The notes beneath the pieces were generated by a model. The model made no database searches. It saw only the letters and a list, made by a program, of their open reading frames with translations, and was not told the DNA's origin. The position numbers were made by a program, and so were the translations under genes. From Thiopseudomonas sp964394445 (lineage in GTDB: Bacteria > Pseudomonadota > Gammaproteobacteria > Pseudomonadales > Pseudomonadaceae): a DNA stretch of 64,000 nt. Location: positions 1-64,000 of the forward strand of contig CAYMXO010000002.1 in NCBI GenBank assembly GCA_964394445.1. The letters run 5' to 3'. This document shows positions 61,171 to 64,000 of the stretch, in pieces (position 1 is the stretch's first letter; the number at the start of each line of letters is the position of its first letter).

Positions 61171-62640
61171 TTATTTGTTTTTCTGCTGCCGCTTCTTCCG
61201 GTATTCCATTTCCTTCTTGCGTGCCATCAGCCGTTTCTTCTTGTTCACCTGCCGGTCACTCAGCTTGTTTTTCTTGTCGGCATAGGGGTTTTCACCCCCC
61301 TTGAACTCGATACGGATCGGCGTGCCCACCAGGTTGAGCACACGCCGGTAGGTGTTCTCCAGGTAACGCACATAACCCTTGGGCACAGCAGCAGTCTGGT
61401 TGCCATGAATCACAATCAGCGGCGGGTTGGCACCGCCCAGGTGGGCGTAGCGCAGCTTGATGCGGCGGCCATTGATCATCGGTGGCTGGTGCTCCTGCAC
61501 CGCGCCCATCAGGATATTGGTCAGCTTGCTGGTCGGCCAGCGGGTAATCGCCGAGGCAAACGCCTGCTCCACCGACTTGTACAGGTGGCCAACACCCGTG
61601 CCATGCAACGCAGAAATGAAATGGATATCGGCATAATTGACAAAGTACAACCGGCGCTCCAGCTCGGTTTTGACATAGTCACGCTCGGACGGCTGCATGC
61701 CGTCCCACTTGTTCACCGCCATCACCAGGGCACGGCCGGACTCGATGACAAAGCCCAGCAGGCTAAGGTCATGTTCGACGATGCCTTCACGCGCATCGAC
61801 GACAAAGATCACCACGTTGGCATCCTTGATCGCCTGCAGGGTTTTCACCACGGAAAACTTTTCCACATCCTCATGGATGCGGCCGCGGCGACGCACACCA
61901 GCGGTATCAATCAGGGTGTACTTGCGCTCTTCCCGCTCAAACGGAATGTAGATGCTGTCGCGCGTGGTACCGGGCTGGTCGTAGACCACCACCCGCTCCT
62001 CACCCAGAATGCGGTTGACCAGCGTTGACTTGCCGACGTTGGGCCGGCCAATCACCGCTATCTTGATGCCATCCTGGGCGCTTGGGCCGGGAATCTTTTC
62101 CGGATCTTCGCCCTCGATCAGCTCGACCTCGAACTGCTCTGCAACAGCCGGTTCGATATCGCCCAGTGCCGCCTCCATCAACGGCTGAATGCCGCGGCCG
62201 TGCGCGGCGGCAATGCCCAGGGTTTCCGCTACGGCCAGCGGGCTGAACTCGGCCCGGGCAATTTCCACATCCAGGCTGTCTACCTTGTTGACCAGCAACA
62301 GGGTGCGCTTGTCACGCCGGCGCAGGTGCTCGGCAATGTGCTCGTCGGCCGGGCACAGGCCATCGCGGGCATCCACCAGAAAAAACACGATGTCGGCTTC
62401 TTCAATGGCCAGCAGTGACTGCTCCGCCATTTTGGCATCGATACCTTCCTCGTCACCGGAAATACCGCCGGTATCAATCAGGATATAGTCGCGCCCCTGC
62501 CAGCGGGCATTGCCATACTGGCGGTCACGGGTCAGCCCGGGGATATCGCCAACGATGGCGTCGCGGCTACGGGTCAGGCGGTTGAACAGGGTGGATTTGC
62601 CGACGTTCGGGCGGCCCACCAAAGCAATAACGGGAACCAT
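61171..62640 (-). CDS. der: Ribosome biogenesis GTPase Der
   Basis: 489 residues with two GTPase domains in tandem: GRPNVGKS at 9-16 and again near 200, with DTGG and DTAG G3 motifs and NKVD/NKWD G4 motifs. A KH-like C-terminal domain ends in a basic tail (KKRLMARKKEMEYRKKRQQKNK). It acts in 50S subunit assembly. GGAGGAG precedes the ATG. Confidence 0.97.
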   Translation of the reverse strand: MVPVIALVGRPNVGKSTLFNRLTRSRDAIVGDIPGLTRDRQYGNARWQGRDYILIDTGGISGDEEGIDAKMAEQSLLAIEEADIVFFLVDARDGLCPADEHIAEHLRRRDKRTLLLVNKVDSLDVEIARAEFSPLAVAETLGIAAAHGRGIQPLMEAALGDIEPAVAEQFEVELIEGEDPEKIPGPSAQDGIKIAVIGRPNVGKSTLVNRILGEERVVVYDQPGTTRDSIYIPFEREERKYTLIDTAGVRRRGRIHEDVEKFSVVKTLQAIKDANVVIFVVDAREGIVEHDLSLLGFVIESGRALVMAVNKWDGMQPSERDYVKTELERRLYFVNYADIHFISALHGTGVGHLYKSVEQAFASAITRWPTSKLTNILMGAVQEHQPPMINGRRIKLRYAHLGGANPPLIVIHGNQTAAVPKGYVRYLENTYRRVLNLVGTPIRIEFKGGENPYADKKNKLSDRQVNKKKRLMARKKEMEYRKKRQQKNK

Positions 62641-62700
62641 CGGCTCCTCCGGGTCATTCCGGCCAGACCCGTACGGTCCGGCCCATAAAGGCTCTTACAA

Positions 62701-62735
62701 TAAAAACACAAAGGCCGCCATCACACCTGCGACAG
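62701..62735 (-). terminator. Possible terminator downstream of bamB
   Basis: On the minus strand GGCCGC and GCGGCC form a stem with a 16-base loop, followed by TTTGTGTTTTT. The long loop makes it weak. Confidence 0.4.
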
Positions 62736-62760
62736 CGGCCAGAGCATACAACAGCAGGGC

Positions 62761-63909
62761 TTACTGGATGGTCAGCGCAACCAGCTTGCCGCTGTTGCCG
62801 TAGACATACATCCAGCCACCCTCAATCAGCGGGCGGACGCGGACACCCTTGCTGTCAATCCGCGTGCGCGCAACGAAGCGACCATCAACCTGACTCAGCA
62901 GATGCACATAGCCCTCGATATCGCCTGCCGCCACATAACTGGACAACACGCCCAGCCCGGTCGGCTGGCGGCGCAGCAGGCTTTCGTTGCGCCACAGCAC
63001 GCTGCTGGAACGCTCGTCAATGGCCTCGACCGCACCGCTTTCCAGGCTGACATAGGCATTGCCATAGCCCTGCGCCACGGCTCCGGTGCTGGAGCCTTCA
63101 CGCTGCCACAACACACGCCCTGTCTGTTCATCCAGACCAGCCACCTGGCCATTGAAGGCCGATACATAGAGCACACCATCGATCAGCGTCAGGCTGCCGT
63201 CAATATCCACCATACGCTCCAGTTCGGTGCGTCCACTGGGGATGGCAATGCGTTGCTCCCACACCGGCAGGCCATGCTCCAGTTCGATGGCGACCACCTT
63301 TCCGGTAGAGAGTCCGGCATATACCAGATACTCGGTCAGCAGGGGCGTGCTGGTACCGCGCAGCGTCAACAGGGCCGGCGTGCTTTCATACACCCAGCGC
63401 TGTGCGCCGGTAAACGCGTCCAGTGCAATCAAACGATCATCCTGGGTCTGCACCACCACCACACGGTCATTGACGGCCGGTGCCGCCAGCACCTCGCTGC
63501 CAATATGGGTGCGCCACAGATCATTGCCTGTGGCGGCATCAAGGGCAATGACTTCGCCAGCCAGGGTGCCCAGCACCACTTGCCCGCCGCCGGCACCAAC
63601 CGCACCGGATACCTCGACCTTCTTCAGCTTGCGCTGCCAGGCTTTCTTGCCGTCGTAGCGATCAAACGCAACCACCACTCCGGCCGCATCGGCCACAAAC
63701 AGCTGGCCGCCATCAATAGCCGGGCTCAGGCGATTCCACAGCTTGCCCTGGCCAATGCCGACCGACGTGCTCCACTCCTTGTGCAACTTGACCTCGGCCG
63801 TGATTTTTTCCAGCGCCAGCGGCTGCTGGGCTTTTTTCTCGCCCTTGCTGCCACACCCCGCCACCAGCAGGCCGGCCAGTATCAGGGCCAGTAAATTCAG
63901 CGATTTCAT
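62761..63909 (-). CDS. bamB: Outer membrane assembly lipoprotein BamB
   Basis: 382 residues. The lipobox LVAGC (Cys19) is followed by the eight-bladed propeller built of PQQ-type repeats (DGGQLFVADAAGVVVAFDRYDGKKAWQ; GEVIALDAATGNDLWRTHIG). It is part of the BAM complex that inserts beta-barrels. ATG 63909 is used; ATG 63918 is possible. It stands between the yfgM-like gene and der, the usual order. Confidence 0.95.
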   Translation of the reverse strand: MKSLNLLALILAGLLVAGCGSKGEKKAQQPLALEKITAEVKLHKEWSTSVGIGQGKLWNRLSPAIDGGQLFVADAAGVVVAFDRYDGKKAWQRKLKKVEVSGAVGAGGGQVVLGTLAGEVIALDAATGNDLWRTHIGSEVLAAPAVNDRVVVVQTQDDRLIALDAFTGAQRWVYESTPALLTLRGTSTPLLTEYLVYAGLSTGKVVAIELEHGLPVWEQRIAIPSGRTELERMVDIDGSLTLIDGVLYVSAFNGQVAGLDEQTGRVLWQREGSSTGAVAQGYGNAYVSLESGAVEAIDERSSSVLWRNESLLRRQPTGLGVLSSYVAAGDIEGYVHLLSQVDGRFVARTRIDSKGVRVRPLIEGGWMYVYGNSGKLVALTIQ

Positions 63910-63910
63910 A

Positions 63911-64000
63911 TCAGGCATCCTTGGTACTAAGGTCATCAAGCTTCATCATCAGACTGCCTGCGGCACTGCCGTCATCCAGGTTCTCACGGGCAGCCTGATA
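63911..64000 (-). CDS. yfgM: YfgM-like protein, C-terminal end (cut by window edge)
   Basis: The last 29 residues and stop of a gene entering from the right edge; it reads ...ARENLDDGSAAGSLMMKLDDL and ends one base before the bamB start. The MKLDDL-type end and the position before bamB-der indicate the TPR protein YfgM (ancillary SecYEG subunit). Only the tail is visible. Confidence 0.7.
   Translation of the reverse strand, partial: YQAARENLDDGSAAGSLMMKLDDLSTKDA

Overview
The window looks like a chromosomal segment of a gammaproteobacterium in or close to Pseudomonadaceae. The clues are the block crcZ-like sRNA, pcnB, folK, panB, panC, panD, pgi; the pair dgkA/erdR near metR; a Mks-type condensin; PagL; and many Pseudomonas-type REP palindromes between genes. 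Most of it is ordinary core and semi-core genome. I see no prophage, IS element, integron or CRISPR array.

Layout: 1-4790 (minus) is an mksB-mksE-mksF condensin operon cut by the left edge. 5.0-7.2 kb (minus) holds the sulfur/selenium-linked yedE-yedF pair and a CbiM-like permease. 7.6-19.6 kb holds rlhA, pagL, a LysE-type exporter, ycaO, a DUF898 protein with an adjoining M48 protease, yjgR, a Na/Pi cotransporter and yaiI. 19.6-28.3 kb holds a diguanylate cyclase, sbcDC, a methyltransferase with an acidic leader peptide-like N-terminus, and an AI-2E exporter. tRNA-Val and tRNA-Asp form a small operon at 28.4-28.6 kb. rdgC precedes a 0.7 kb non-coding region carrying a CrcZ-like sRNA with a sigma54 promoter. 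pcnB-folK, panBCD and pgi follow, then a DUF748 protein with two tandem DUF2845 proteins, metR, dgkA, erdR, an EamA transporter and tapT.

44.7-47.0 kb (minus) encodes an octaheme cytochrome c of the tetrathionate reductase family with a membrane cytochrome b, followed by clpB. 50.6-56.3 kb is the most unusual part: two convergent copies of a three-gene unit (DUF4212 small subunit, VC_2705-type sodium:solute symporter, unknown two-cysteine membrane protein), plus a third diverged copy of the unknown protein at 56.8 kb. The window ends with flgFGHI (minus, without flgJ next to it), der, bamB and the 3' end of a yfgM-like gene.

A regulatory thread runs through the region. The CrcZ-like RNA would titrate Hfq/Crc, and the leaders of both symporter operons carry A-rich CA motifs next to their ribosome binding sites, the type of site Hfq/Crc uses. 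ErdR, a regulator tied to acetate/ethanol metabolism in pseudomonads, is also here. This suggests, but does not prove, that carbon-source uptake by the two symporters is under catabolite control.
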